From NCBI GenBank assembly GCA_944324365.1, contig CALUWA010000002.1:124001-188000 (forward strand): a stretch of DNA of 64,000 nucleotides, written 5' to 3'. The notes beneath the pieces were generated by a model, which saw only the letters and a list, made by a program, of their open reading frames with translations, ran no database searches and was not told the origin of the DNA. Of this stretch, positions 9,491 to 18,809 are shown piece after piece (position 1 is the stretch's first letter; the number at the start of each line of letters is the position of its first letter). The position numbers and the translations under genes are program-made. This DNA comes from Candidatus Gastranaerophilales bacterium (GTDB taxonomy: Bacteria; Cyanobacteriota; Vampirovibrionia; Gastranaerophilales; Gastranaerophilaceae).

Positions 9491-10240
9491 AGCTTAAACG
9501 GGTAATCGTCAGAGATATGCCAGCCGTCATATTGTATTAATGCAGCACAACTTGCTAGTGAATGAGGGCTGTTTTCGGCATTTATGCAATATTTTAACAA
9601 CTCTTTTCTGTCTGTGACATTAAATGTTTGAAGACCGCCAGCCTTGAATATAAAAGATTTATTTCTTCTATACTGTATGACGAAATCAAACATATCTTTA
9701 TTATTTTCATTTGGTTTTCCAAGGCAATTAATATCGTATCTAAAATGAAGCATTCCGCCATCATCATTTGTACCGCCTGGTAATATAGCAAAACATCCGC
9801 CATCCATAAATATATATACAGGAAACCTGTAAGTAGAGCTTTGGTGTAATTGGTTCGATATTTTGGCGCAGTTTCCTCCGCTTTTTGAATCATTGTAGGA
9901 ACATTCTTTTATTCCGGCAAGATATGGGAATAAATACTTATTAACAAATGTACTCATTTGTTCTCCGTTGTTCTGTTTTGTGGGGTAATCCCAATATTCC
10001 ATCTCTCCGTTTTGAGCTACAGAAAGCAATAAAGCGTTGGAGAATGTAGAATAAAACTTTTTTAATCTGACTTCGACTTCGTGTTTTTTGTAACTTTCAA
10101 TTAGCATTGGCAGTGTTAATGCCGCAATAATTCCGATAATTCCCAGAGTAATAAGTACTTCGGCAAGGGTAAAAGCCTTATTATTCAGCCACGGTTGCCC
10201 CCCCCCCCCCCTGGAATGCAGCTATAATTGGGTTTTTCAT
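9487..10240 (-). CDS. Prepilin-like protein B, frameshifted by G14 tract (OFF)
   Basis: The ATG at 10240 follows AAAGGAGGAATT. The peptide MKNPIIAAFQGGGGATVAE then stops, because G14 (10211-10198) shifts the frame. With one G fewer the leader would be 22 residues (MKNPIIAAFQGGGGQPWLNN) and join KAFTLAEVLITLGIIGIIAA, a standard prepilin site. The downstream frame (stop at 9487) is intact: KKFYSTFSNALLLSVAQNGE, a pilin-like DINCLGKPNENNKDMF motif and the ending GWHISDDYPFKL. The body shows no other lesion, which argues for reversible phase variation over decay. Translated as is, no pilin would be made. Confidence 0.75.
10198..10211 (-). other. Poly-G tract (G14) in prepilin B leader
   Basis: Fourteen C on the plus strand, i.e. 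G14 in the message, at codons 10-15. ON requires a count of 1 modulo 3 (13 or 16); 14 is OFF. Confidence 0.75.
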
Positions 10241-10324
10241 AATTCCTCCTTTAAAAATTATTGTATACTCTATAATTTTACCATATTTCTGGATAATGTT
10301 CAAGTATACGAGAAAATAATTAGT

Positions 10325-10807
10325 TACATAACCCATGTTATCGGTACCTTTTTTGATATACAAAGGTACCGTTTATGTTCACTTCTTTCTCTTTATTTGC
10401 GAAGCAAAGAGAAAGAAGTGAACCGAAGAAAGAGAAAGCACGCAAACGTTCCCTGCATTTCGCTGACGCTCAATGCCAAAATGTTATTTGAGCTTTCAGC
10501 TCAAATTCTTTCTAGGCTCACTATCGCACTTCGTGCACGTTCGCCTGACTCACTTACGTGAGTAACAGATGGCAGTTTTGCGTGTGCGTAAGCACGATAG
10601 CAAAACCTAAAAGATTTTGTGAGCGAAGCGAACAAAATGTACGTCCATTCGGTCGAAGCGATGCCGAAGGCAGCGCAAAAATCATTTGCGTGTTTTTCTT
10701 TTTCGGTTCACTTTTTCTTTTTTCCTCGCAACAAAAAAGAAAAAGTGAACAAAGATTTACATAACTTATGTATGTGGTCGATAGATGCACATAACATGGG
10801 TTATGTA
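10325..10807. mobile_element. MITE-like element with 17-bp terminal inverted repeats
   Basis: TACATAACCCATGTTAT at 10325-10341 is repeated exactly, inverted, at 10791-10807. Inside there are three perfect hairpins: a 10-bp stem CGGTACCTTT/AAAGGTACCG (10342-10371), an 18-bp stem GTTCACTTCTTTCTCTTT (10377-10394 with 10406-10423), and a related 18-bp stem GTTCACTTTTTCTTTTTT (10706-10723 with 10733-10750). There is no transposase or credible gene, so it would be non-autonomous. A flanking TA may be the target duplication. It fills most of the 610-bp gap between prepilin B and chrA. A lone end-like copy occurs at 3263-3278. Confidence 0.7.
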
Positions 10808-10838
10808 TTGTCTTATCCACTTAATAACTTTTTTAAGC

Positions 10839-10844
10839 TATAAT
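10839..10844 (+). promoter_or_regulatory. -10 box for a leaderless chrA transcript
   Basis: TATAAT exactly six bases before the ATG at 10851, with no Shine-Dalgarno in between. The expected +1 falls at or next to the ATG. No good -35 box is seen. Confidence 0.55.
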
Positions 10845-10850
10845 TATTTT

Positions 10851-11402
10851 ATGGATAAATCTTTTTGGAATATATATAAGATTTTTTTTAAAATAGGGTT
10901 GCTTTTGCTGGGAGGCGGGTATGTTATCTTACCTCTTTTGCAGAATGAACTTGTCGATAAAAAAGGCTGGATTAACGGGGATGAATTATGTGAATATTAT
11001 GCACTGTCACAGAGTTTACCCGGACTGATTGCAGCAAATGTTTCTATTTTTACGGGCTTTAAGCTTCATGGATATTTGGGGGCTGTTGCGGCTCTTGCAG
11101 GGTGTATTACCCCGGCATTTTTGTCTATTGTGTTGGTTGCAAGTATATTGGAAAAAATTGTAAATAATTCCGTTATTCATTATATATTCTGGGGTGTGGG
11201 TGTCGGCGTTGTTATTCTGCTTTTCCTTGCTGTAAAAGAAATGTGGAGCAGAAGTGTTGTCGATAAATTTACCTGGCTGATATTTGCTTATGCACTTATT
11301 TTATCAGTGTTTAAAATTTCTCCGGTGTTTGTAATTCTCTCAAGTATAGCATTTGGAATTATCTATAAAATTGCAGTTAAGCCAAAAAAGGAGAATGAAT
11401 AA
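10851..11402 (+). CDS. chrA: CHR-family (chromate-type) transporter, first half
   Basis: 183 residues from the ATG at 10851. The open frame continues upstream into the MITE, but that extension has no support. LLLGGGYVILPLLQNELVDK and YALSQSLPGLIAANVSIFTG are the CHR-domain signatures, with about five membrane helices. This is a short CHR protein; such proteins work as a pair of half-size subunits with opposite topology. It overlaps the second half by one base (TAATG), so the two are translationally coupled. The substrate of such pairs in anaerobes is often untested, and chromate export is only the family name. Confidence 0.88.
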   Translation: MDKSFWNIYKIFFKIGLLLLGGGYVILPLLQNELVDKKGWINGDELCEYYALSQSLPGLIAANVSIFTGFKLHGYLGAVAALAGCITPAFLSIVLVASILEKIVNNSVIHYIFWGVGVGVVILLFLAVKEMWSRSVVDKFTWLIFAYALILSVFKISPVFVILSSIAFGIIYKIAVKPKKENE

Positions 11403-11932
11403 TGCTTTTTGTGCAGTTAATATATGAGTTTTTTAAAACAGGATTATTCTCTTTCGGCGGCGGATATGCAACTTTGCCGTTTTTGTATCATATATCCGAA
11501 ACATACGGCTGGTTTACCTCCAAACAGTTATCGGATATGATTGCGGTGTCTACGATTACGCCGGGGCCTTTGGGGGTTAATGTTGCGACATTTGCCGGGT
11601 TTATGACATCCGGGATTCTTGGTGCTTTTATTGCTACGACTGCCGTGATTTTACCGTCTTATATAATTGTTATCATTGTATTTAAGCTGCTTGAAAAATT
11701 CAGACAAAATAAGCATGTTCAGTCTGCGATTTACGCGTTAAAACCTGCGGGGTGCGGTTTGCTTACGGCTGTCGGAGTTCAGATTTTCAGGGAGAATGTT
11801 ACTAATATTTGGGCAGTGATTTTGTTTTTGGGCTTGCTTGTGTTGACTTTTAAAGCAAACCGAGATCCGCTGATATATCTTGGTATTTCTGCTGTTTGGG
11901 GTGTAGTGATAGGTTTTTGTCATCTTATATAA
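11402..11932 (+). CDS. chrA: CHR-family (chromate-type) transporter, second half
   Basis: 176 residues. FKTGLFSFGGGYATLPFLYH and AVSTITPGPLGVNVATFAGF are CHR-domain motifs, followed by hydrophobic helices (GAFIATTAVILPSYIIVIIV, NIWAVILFLGLLVLTF). Integral membrane protein. The TAATG overlap with the preceding gene means it forms an obligate pair. GGAG at the end of the first gene is the ribosome binding site. No ChrB-like regulator lies nearby. Confidence 0.88.
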   Translation: MLFVQLIYEFFKTGLFSFGGGYATLPFLYHISETYGWFTSKQLSDMIAVSTITPGPLGVNVATFAGFMTSGILGAFIATTAVILPSYIIVIIVFKLLEKFRQNKHVQSAIYALKPAGCGLLTAVGVQIFRENVTNIWAVILFLGLLVLTFKANRDPLIYLGISAVWGVVIGFCHLI

Positions 11933-11982
11933 TTCCCGTTTGTAATCATCTAAACAGACGAAATACAGCCGCCAAAAACGAT

Positions 11983-12010
11983 TTACTTTTAAAAAGTCAT
12001 GTGCTACAAT
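11983..12010 (+). promoter_or_regulatory. Candidate promoter of ppdK
   Basis: TTTACT (11983-11988), 16 bases, then TACAAT (12005-12010). The gene's AAAGGAGA ribosome binding site follows about 40 bases later. Confidence 0.5.
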
Positions 12011-12062
12011 ACTTTTATAGAAGTTTTCTATGGTTTAGTGAGTATAAAAAAGGAGAGACACT

Positions 12063-14741
12063 ATGACAGAAAAACGAGTATGGCTCTTCCATGAGGGTAA
12101 CGCAAATATGCGTAATCTTCTTGGGGGTAAAGGTGCTAACCTGGCCGAAATGACCAATTTGGGGCTGCCTGTTCCTCCGGGATTGACTATTACAACAGAA
12201 ACTTGTATGGATTATATCAATCACGGAAACAAAATGCCTGCAGGGTTAATGGATGAGGTAAAATATTACCTAAAAGAAGTTGAGGATGAAGCAGGAAAGA
12301 AATTCGGCGATGCTGAAAATCCTCTTTTAGTTTCTGTTCGTTCCGGCGCAAGACTTTCAATGCCTGGTATGATGGAAACAATTTTGAACCTTGGTTTAAA
12401 TGACCAAACTGTCGAAGGTATGATTAAATTAACAAGCAATCCAAGATTCTGCTATGATTCATACCGTCGTTTCTTGACAATGTTTGGATCAGTTGCCTGG
12501 GATATTGACAGACAAAAATTTGAAGATTATCTCGACAAGATTAAAGAAGAAAAAGGTTATAAATCAGATACTGATTTGACTGCAGAAGATTGGAAATCTT
12601 TAATCGAACCTTACAAAGAATTGATTAAAAATGAAACAGGAAAAGAATTTCCGCAAGATCCTTATGTACAGTTGGAAGAAGCAATTGAAGCTGTATTCAG
12701 ATCCTGGAATATTCCTCGTGCGGTTGCTTACAGAAACCACTATAAAATCGACCATAACTACGGTACTGCTGTTAACGTTCAAACAATGGTATTCGGTAAT
12801 ATGGGCGATGATTGCGCAACTGGTGTTTCATTTACAAGAAACCCTTCAACCGGTGAAAATAAATTCTACGGTGAATATTTGACAAATGCGCAAGGTGAAG
12901 ATGTTGTTGCAGGTATCAGAACACCTAAACCTATTGCGGAACTTGAACATGAAATGCCTGATTTGTACAGACAATACGTTGATATTGCCAAAAAGCTTGA
13001 AAAAGGCTATAAAGATGTTCAGGATATGGAATTTACTATTGAAAAAGGTAAATTATATATCCTTCAAACCCGTAACGGTAAAAGAACTGCAGCCGCTTCC
13101 GTAAGAATTGCCGTTGAAATGGCAGAAGAAGGCATTATTGATAAGGAAAGAGCAATAGAACTTGTTGATCCTAACCAGATTTATCAAGTATTGCTTCCTT
13201 GTTTTGATGTAGAAGCTAAAAAGAGCGCAAAACAAATCGCTAAAGGTCTTGCCGCATCTCCTGGTGCTGCTGTAGGTAAGATTGTATTTGATACCGAAGA
13301 AGCTGCTGAACGCGGTAAAAACGGTGAAAAAGTTATCCTTGTTCGTATCGAAACATGTCCTGATGACATTCACGGTATGATTGAATCTCAGGGTGTTTTG
13401 ACACTCAGAGGCGGGATGACTTCTCACGCTGCCGTTGTTGCAAAAGGTATGGGCAAACCTTGTGTTGCAGGCTGCGAAGCTTTGCAAATTGATTTGAAAA
13501 ACGAAACCCTGACAGCTGCTGACGGAACTGTATATCATAAAAATGATATTATTTCCCTCGACGGCGGTACCGGCGAAGTTATGGAAGGCGCTGTACATTT
13601 GGTTCCGCCAACTATGGATGAAAACTTCAAAAAACTCTTTACTTGGGTTAATGAAGTTAAAATCCTTGGCGTGAGAGCTAACGCTGATACTCCGGCTGAT
13701 GTTGCAAAAGCACTTGAGCTTGGCGCGGAAGGCGTAGGGCTTTGCAGAACGGAACATATGTTTATGGCACCTGAAAGACTTCCTTGGGTTCAGAAGATGA
13801 TTATTGCAGGCACTCCGGAAGCCAGAAAAGAAGCGTTGGATCACTTGCTTCCTATGCAGTACAGTGATTTCTACTCTATGTTCAAGGCTTTGGGCGACAA
13901 ACCTATGACTATCAGATTGCTGGATCCGCCGCTTCATGAATTCTTGCCTAACAAAGAAGAATTGATTGCAACTGTTGCAACAAAGAAAGCTTTGGGTCAG
14001 GATTATAAAGCTGATGAAGAAATGCTTAACTTAGTTGAAGCGATGTCTGAATCTAACCCTATGATGGGCTTGAGAGGATGCCGTTTGGGCTTGATGTATC
14101 CTGAAATTAACGAAATGCAGGTAAAAGCTATTTTCTATGCTGCTTGTGATTTGGCTAAAGAAGGATTGAAAGTTAAGCCTGAAATCATGATTCCTCTTGT
14201 AGGACACGTAAATGAACTTAAAGAAGCAAGAAGCGTTCTTGAACGTGTTGCTCAGGATGTTATGAGAGAAAAAGCTGTAGAAATTGACTATATGTTCGGT
14301 ACGATGATTGAAATTCCTCGTGCTGCTCTGACAGCTGATCAGATTGCAAAATATGCCGAATTCTTCTCATTCGGTACTAACGACCTGACTCAGATGACAT
14401 TCGGGTTCTCAAGAGATGATGCGGAAGGTAAATTCTTACACAAGTATGTTGATGATAAGATTTTACCTGCTAACCCGTTCCAGACACTTGATCAGGAAGG
14501 TGTAGGCCAGTTAATGAAAATTGCGTTAGACAAAGCATTAACTGTACGTCCTCACTTGAAACGCGGTATCTGCGGCGAACACGGCGGAGATCCTGCTTCT
14601 GTTAAATTCTGTCACAGAATCGGTTTGAACTATGTTTCATGTTCACCGTTCAGAGTTCCGCAAGCAAGACTTGCAGCAGCTCAAGCGGTAATCGAATTCA
14701 AACACAGTAAAGAAGAAGAAGGCCCGCTCGGTTGTAAGTAA
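12063..14741 (+). CDS. ppdK: Pyruvate, phosphate dikinase
   Basis: Interconverts pyruvate, ATP and phosphate with PEP, AMP and pyrophosphate; in fermenters it often runs as a PPi-saving glycolytic step. 892 residues, the normal bacterial length. The N-terminal ATP-grasp domain starts GGKGANLAEMTNLGLPVPPG. The swivelling domain holds the phospho-His in LRGGMTSHAAVVAKGMGKPC. The C-terminal PEP-binding barrel contains EGVGLCRTEHMF, SFGTNDLTQMTFGFSRDD and the catalytic Cys in GICGEHGGDP. It is monocistronic, with its own promoter, AAAGGAGA ribosome binding site and terminator. Codon use suggests high expression. Confidence 0.98.
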   Translation: MTEKRVWLFHEGNANMRNLLGGKGANLAEMTNLGLPVPPGLTITTETCMDYINHGNKMPAGLMDEVKYYLKEVEDEAGKKFGDAENPLLVSVRSGARLSMPGMMETILNLGLNDQTVEGMIKLTSNPRFCYDSYRRFLTMFGSVAWDIDRQKFEDYLDKIKEEKGYKSDTDLTAEDWKSLIEPYKELIKNETGKEFPQDPYVQLEEAIEAVFRSWNIPRAVAYRNHYKIDHNYGTAVNVQTMVFGNMGDDCATGVSFTRNPSTGENKFYGEYLTNAQGEDVVAGIRTPKPIAELEHEMPDLYRQYVDIAKKLEKGYKDVQDMEFTIEKGKLYILQTRNGKRTAAASVRIAVEMAEEGIIDKERAIELVDPNQIYQVLLPCFDVEAKKSAKQIAKGLAASPGAAVGKIVFDTEEAAERGKNGEKVILVRIETCPDDIHGMIESQGVLTLRGGMTSHAAVVAKGMGKPCVAGCEALQIDLKNETLTAADGTVYHKNDIISLDGGTGEVMEGAVHLVPPTMDENFKKLFTWVNEVKILGVRANADTPADVAKALELGAEGVGLCRTEHMFMAPERLPWVQKMIIAGTPEARKEALDHLLPMQYSDFYSMFKALGDKPMTIRLLDPPLHEFLPNKEELIATVATKKALGQDYKADEEMLNLVEAMSESNPMMGLRGCRLGLMYPEINEMQVKAIFYAACDLAKEGLKVKPEIMIPLVGHVNELKEARSVLERVAQDVMREKAVEIDYMFGTMIEIPRAALTADQIAKYAEFFSFGTNDLTQMTFGFSRDDAEGKFLHKYVDDKILPANPFQTLDQEGVGQLMKIALDKALTVRPHLKRGICGEHGGDPASVKFCHRIGLNYVSCSPFRVPQARLAAAQAVIEFKHSKEEEGPLGCK

Positions 14742-14760
14742 GATACTTATAAAAGACAAG

Positions 14761-14791
14761 ACAGCTCCGGTATTTGCCGGGGCTGTTTTTT
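14761..14791 (+). terminator. Rho-independent terminator of ppdK
   Basis: ACAGCTCCGG, loop TATTTG, CCGGGGCTGT, then a T-run. Confidence 0.9.
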
Positions 14792-14875
14792 AATATTACA
14801 TCAGCTAAATGAGGCGGTAAAACCATGGGAATGCTATCATAATCATAAAGTATTACGTAATAAGAGGTTAGAAAA

Positions 14876-17548
14876 GTGCAGCTTACCCAACATTTGCAAT
14901 ATATAATTCATTCGGCAAAAACTATTGCTTACGCAAGAGATTACAAGTTTGTAGAGCCTGAGCATATTATGCTCGCACTGTTTATGGATGAAAATGACCT
15001 GCCAAAATTATTTTTGAGCAATATTGGACTTGATAATCCGCGCCTTATAAGAGATTTCAACAACAGTATTCCGCGAAATGCCGGCACAAGAACCAAATAT
15101 ACTGATACTCCGCTTTCTCCGGCAACAATAAAGCTGCTTGAGGATGCCGAAAAAGAAGGTTTGAAATATAAAGACGATGTTGTCGGGATTGAATATATAC
15201 TGCTTGCGCTTTTTAAATCAAATAACCCTTTGATGAAATATATATTCGGGCAATACAGTATAGATCTTTACGAACTGTACCAGAAGATGAAAGAGCAGGT
15301 CGGAAATATTGAACATGTTGATATTATCGACGGCAAACCAGTAAGTCATGGTAAGAAAACCGAAAACCCGGATGATACTTCTGCGAAAAAAGAAGTCAAA
15401 AAGGACAAATCTCCTTCAAATTCGGCAAAAGATAAAGAAGGCAGTGCGCTGGAAAAATTTACAAGTGATTTGACAAAAATAGCTATAGAAAATAAGCTTG
15501 ATCCTGTTATCGGACGTGATGATGAGATTAGGCGTGTAATACAAATTCTCAACCGGCGCTCAAAGAATAATCCTGTAATCGTAGGTGAGCCGGGTGTGGG
15601 TAAAACCGCTGTTATTGAGGGGTTGGCTCAAAGAATTGCGACCGGCGATGTGCCTGAAAGTTTGAAGAATGATAAAATTTTATCCCTTGATTTGGGTGCA
15701 CTTTTGGCAGGTGCTTCCTACCGCGGGGAGTTTGAGGATAGGTTAAAAAATGTTTTAAAAGAAGTTGAGGCTCAAACTGATGATTTGATTTTATTTATTG
15801 ATGAAATCCATACAATTATGGGTATGGGGGCTTCCGAGGGTTCTGTTGATGCCGGGAACCTTCTAAAACCGATGCTTGCAAGAGGAAGCATAAGAGTAAT
15901 CGGTGCAACAACTCTTGATGAATACAAAAAATATATAGAAAAAGACAAAGCTTTGGAACGCCGTTTCCAGCCGGTAGTTGTGGATGAACCTTCAATTGAT
16001 GTTGCAGTAAGTATTCTCCGCGGTCTGAAAAATAATTATGAGGTGTTTCACGGAATAAAAATTCTTGATGAGGCGATTGTTCAGGCTGTGAAGCTTTCCC
16101 ACAGATATATTACTGACAGATACCTGCCGGATAAAGCCATTGACCTTATAGATGAAGCGGCTTCATCTCTCAGAATGAATATCGATACAACTCCGGAAGA
16201 AATTGATATTTATACAAGAGAAAAACTTCAGCTGGAACTGGAGCGCAAAAATCTTACTGAGGAGCATACCAAAGAGGCTGATGCCAAAATTGCTAAAATT
16301 TCCAAAAAAATTGAAACATTGGAAGGTAAGATTAATAAGCTGAAAACCCAATGGGCTCAGGAAAAGAAAATCCTTGATTCAACTACTACAGTGAAGAAAA
16401 ATCTGGAAGTTTTGCATGCCCAGATAGAACTTGCTCAGAAAAAAGGCGAGCTGACAACAGCTCTGGAGCAAAAATATAAAGAAATGCTTTCGATGGAAGA
16501 CAAGTTGAAAAAATTGCAGTCTGATAAATCCAAAAAACATCTTTTGAAAGATTACCTGGATGCGGATGATATTTCGATGGTTATTGCAAAATGGACCGGT
16601 ATTCCGACAACAAGGCTTGTCGAAAATGAGTCCGAAAAATTATTGGGTATGGAAGAAAGTCTGCACAACCGCTTAATCGGACAGGATGAAGCTGTTCATA
16701 AAATTGCAAGCGCAATTCGGCTTTCCCGTTCGGGACTTCGTGATGCAAAGCGTCCAATAGGTTCATTCCTGTTTTTGGGGCCTACTGGTGTCGGTAAAAC
16801 AGAACTTGCCAAAGCGCTTGCGGAATTTTTGTTCAATGATGAAGATGCCCTTATCCGTATTGATATGAGTGAATTTATGGAAAAACAATCAATATCAAGG
16901 TTAACCGGAACGACTGCGGGTTATGTCGGCTACGAAGAAGGCGGACAGCTTACGGAAGCTGTCAGAAGAAAACCGTATTCCGTTGTGTTGTTTGACGAAA
17001 TAGAAAAAGCACATGCGGATATATTTAATATAATGCTTCAGATGTTTGATGACGGCAGACTGACAGATGGCCAGGGCAAGCTGATTGATTTTAAAAATAC
17101 CGTAATTATTATGACAAGTAATATCGGCAGTGAAATTCTGCTTAATGACAGTTTGGGTTTTGAAGAACGGCGCAAACAGGTTAATGACCTTTTGAAATCC
17201 AAATTTAAACCGGAGTTTATTAACAGAATTGATGAAATTATAACGTTTAAACCGTTGACGCAGGAAGATTTGTCAAAGATTGTAAAAATTCAAACGGCTT
17301 CCCTGAAAAAACGTGTGGAAGAACAGGGAATGCAGCTTGAAATAACCGACAGTGCAAAACAATTCCTTGCGCAGGAGGGTTACGAACCGCTCTTTGGTGC
17401 AAGACCTCTCAGACGTGTGATAAGAAAAGAAATTGAAATTCCTCTGTCAACACAAATTCTTGAGAATAAATTCAAACGCGACGACAAAATTATTATTGAC
17501 TGCGAAAATAATGCACTTATATTCAGGGCAGAACCGGCAGTTGTTTAA
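14876..17548 (+). CDS. Clp ATPase, ClpB-like with a ClpP-type loop
   Basis: 890-residue AAA+ unfoldase. The Clp-N double repeat (1-150) is followed by a charged linker. D1 has Walker [16 protein letters not shown] long coiled-coil middle region of about 120 residues ([18 protein letters not shown]-like, then [20 protein letters not shown]) is of ClpB rather than ClpC length. D2 has [19 protein letters not shown] and DGRLTDGQG. The D2 loop after MTSNIGSE contains SLGFEERR, resembling the LGF/VGF tripeptide through which ClpC and ClpA dock on ClpP and which ClpB lacks. It could therefore be a ClpP partner or a disaggregase. The start is GTG at 14876; the gene is convergent with dxr. Confidence 0.9.
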   Translation: MQLTQHLQYIIHSAKTIAYARDYKFVEPEHIMLALFMDENDLPKLFLSNIGLDNPRLIRDFNNSIPRNAGTRTKYTDTPLSPATIKLLEDAEKEGLKYKDDVVGIEYILLALFKSNNPLMKYIFGQYSIDLYELYQKMKEQVGNIEHVDIIDGKPVSHGKKTENPDDTSAKKEVKKDKSPSNSAKDKEGSALEKFTSDLTKIAIENKLDPVIGRDDEIRRVIQILNRRSKNNPVIVGEPGVGKTAVIEGLAQRIATGDVPESLKNDKILSLDLGALLAGASYRGEFEDRLKNVLKEVEAQTDDLILFIDEIHTIMGMGASEGSVDAGNLLKPMLARGSIRVIGATTLDEYKKYIEKDKALERRFQPVVVDEPSIDVAVSILRGLKNNYEVFHGIKILDEAIVQAVKLSHRYITDRYLPDKAIDLIDEAASSLRMNIDTTPEEIDIYTREKLQLELERKNLTEEHTKEADAKIAKISKKIETLEGKINKLKTQWAQEKKILDSTTTVKKNLEVLHAQIELAQKKGELTTALEQKYKEMLSMEDKLKKLQSDKSKKHLLKDYLDADDISMVIAKWTGIPTTRLVENESEKLLGMEESLHNRLIGQDEAVHKIASAIRLSRSGLRDAKRPIGSFLFLGPTGVGKTELAKALAEFLFNDEDALIRIDMSEFMEKQSISRLTGTTAGYVGYEEGGQLTEAVRRKPYSVVLFDEIEKAHADIFNIMLQMFDDGRLTDGQGKLIDFKNTVIIMTSNIGSEILLNDSLGFEERRKQVNDLLKSKFKPEFINRIDEIITFKPLTQEDLSKIVKIQTASLKKRVEEQGMQLEITDSAKQFLAQEGYEPLFGARPLRRVIRKEIEIPLSTQILENKFKRDDKIIIDCENNALIFRAEPAVV

Positions 17549-17554
17549 TCTGGT

Positions 17555-18685
17555 CTAGAGAATAATTTGTGCGATATATGCTCTGGTTTTTTCTCTGATT
17601 GTATTATCGACTTCAAATATCTCATCAATCGTCGGGTTTTGAATTACTTCGTGTTCGTCAAATATTTTCTTTGTAATTTCATAAATCTGATACAGTTTAA
17701 TTTTTCCGTCAAGGAATGCAAAAACGGCCTCTTCATTGGCTGCATTCAGGCATGCTGTAGCTGTTCCGCCTATTTTACCCGCTTTGTATGCAAGTTTTAC
17801 CGTAGGGAATTTTTCAAAATCAGGTTCTTCAAAATCAAGTCTTGCAATTTCTGAAAAACTGAAACTGCGTGATTTTATTCCTTCAAATCTATCAGGATAA
17901 GTGATTGCGTATTGAATAGGAATATGCATGCTCGGCAGACCCAGCTGCGCAATTACACTTCCGTCTTTGTATTCGATTGCGGAGTGGACAATGCTTTGCG
18001 GATGGATAACAACTTCTATATCATCATAATCAAACCCGAAAAGATGATGCGCTTCAATAATTTCCAACCCCTTATTCATTAAAGTTGCGCTGTCAACTGT
18101 AATTTTTTTGCCCATATTCCATCTTGGATGTTTTAAGGTTTCCGCAACCGTTGCGTTTTTCATCTCGTCAACACTTTTGTGTAAGAACGGGCCTCCGCTT
18201 GCGGTTATAATTAGTTTATCCACTTGCGAAATATCTTTTATGCACTGGTGGATTGCGCAGTGTTCGCTGTCAACAGGGATAATTTTTACACCATGTTCTT
18301 TGGCTTTTTTCATTACGATATCCCCTGCCATAACAAGGGTTTCTTTGTTGGCAAGAGCTATGTCGATACCGTTTTCTATAGCTTTTAATGTCGGTTTTAG
18401 TCCGATTTTTCCGGAGCAGGCAACAAGGATAATATCATTTTCTTTATTTGCTGCTATTTCATCAAGACTGCTTAAAGTTTTTGTTCCGGAAACAGAAATC
18501 GGTTTTGAGGCATAAATATATTTTGGTTTAAATTTTTCTGCCTGGGATTTTAAGAGTTCAACATTATTCCCGCCGGCAAGCGCTATAATTTCAAATTTAT
18601 CCTGAAGTTTTTCAATGACTTCCAGCGCCTGGGTTCCGATAGAACCGGTAGACCCGATAATACTAATACACCTCTTCTTATTCAT
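17555..18685 (-). CDS. dxr: 1-deoxy-D-xylulose 5-phosphate reductoisomerase
   Basis: Second step of the MEP isoprenoid pathway: NADPH-dependent rearrangement of DXP to MEP. 376 residues. N-terminal Rossmann motif ISIIGSTGSIGTQALEVIEK; metal/substrate region PVDSEHCAIHQC; catalytic loop ASGGPFLHK; and GKKITVDSATLMNKGLEIIE, ending in the C-terminal helical domain. No Shine-Dalgarno: TATAAT (18697-18692) stands six bases before the ATG at 18685, so a leaderless mRNA is likely. Stop codons of dxr and the Clp gene are 6 bases apart, with no terminator between. Confidence 0.97.
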   Translation of the reverse strand: MNKKRCISIIGSTGSIGTQALEVIEKLQDKFEIIALAGGNNVELLKSQAEKFKPKYIYASKPISVSGTKTLSSLDEIAANKENDIILVACSGKIGLKPTLKAIENGIDIALANKETLVMAGDIVMKKAKEHGVKIIPVDSEHCAIHQCIKDISQVDKLIITASGGPFLHKSVDEMKNATVAETLKHPRWNMGKKITVDSATLMNKGLEIIEAHHLFGFDYDDIEVVIHPQSIVHSAIEYKDGSVIAQLGLPSMHIPIQYAITYPDRFEGIKSRSFSFSEIARLDFEEPDFEKFPTVKLAYKAGKIGGTATACLNAANEEAVFAFLDGKIKLYQIYEITKKIFDEHEVIQNPTIDEIFEVDNTIREKTRAYIAQIIL

Positions 18686-18691
18686 AACGGA

Positions 18692-18697
18692 ATTATA
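18692..18697 (-). promoter_or_regulatory. -10 box for a leaderless dxr transcript
   Basis: TATAAT followed by TCCGTT and the ATG at 18685. The six-base spacing is identical to that at chrA, rel and nanE. Confidence 0.6.
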
Positions 18698-18809
18698 TCA
18701 TAAAAATAATTTCGAATGAATTGCATATAATATGTTTGAGTTTTATTATAAAAGCGTGTGTAGAAATTTTTTAATAGTATAATATTTTCATAAATATATG
18801 AGGATAAAG

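Noticed and set aside
10554-10843. Short ORFs within the MITE
   Set aside because: They follow the hairpin arms (KKEK, FFFF runs) and have no ribosome binding site.
10851-11932. Frameshifted single full-length ChrA
   Set aside because: Each half is a complete short CHR domain with its own start, and they overlap by TAATG, as in true two-gene CHR pairs.
13053-13937. 294-codon minus-strand ORF inside ppdK
   Set aside because: Antisense shadow of a strongly coding gene: no ribosome binding site, no domain and Cys/Phe-rich composition.
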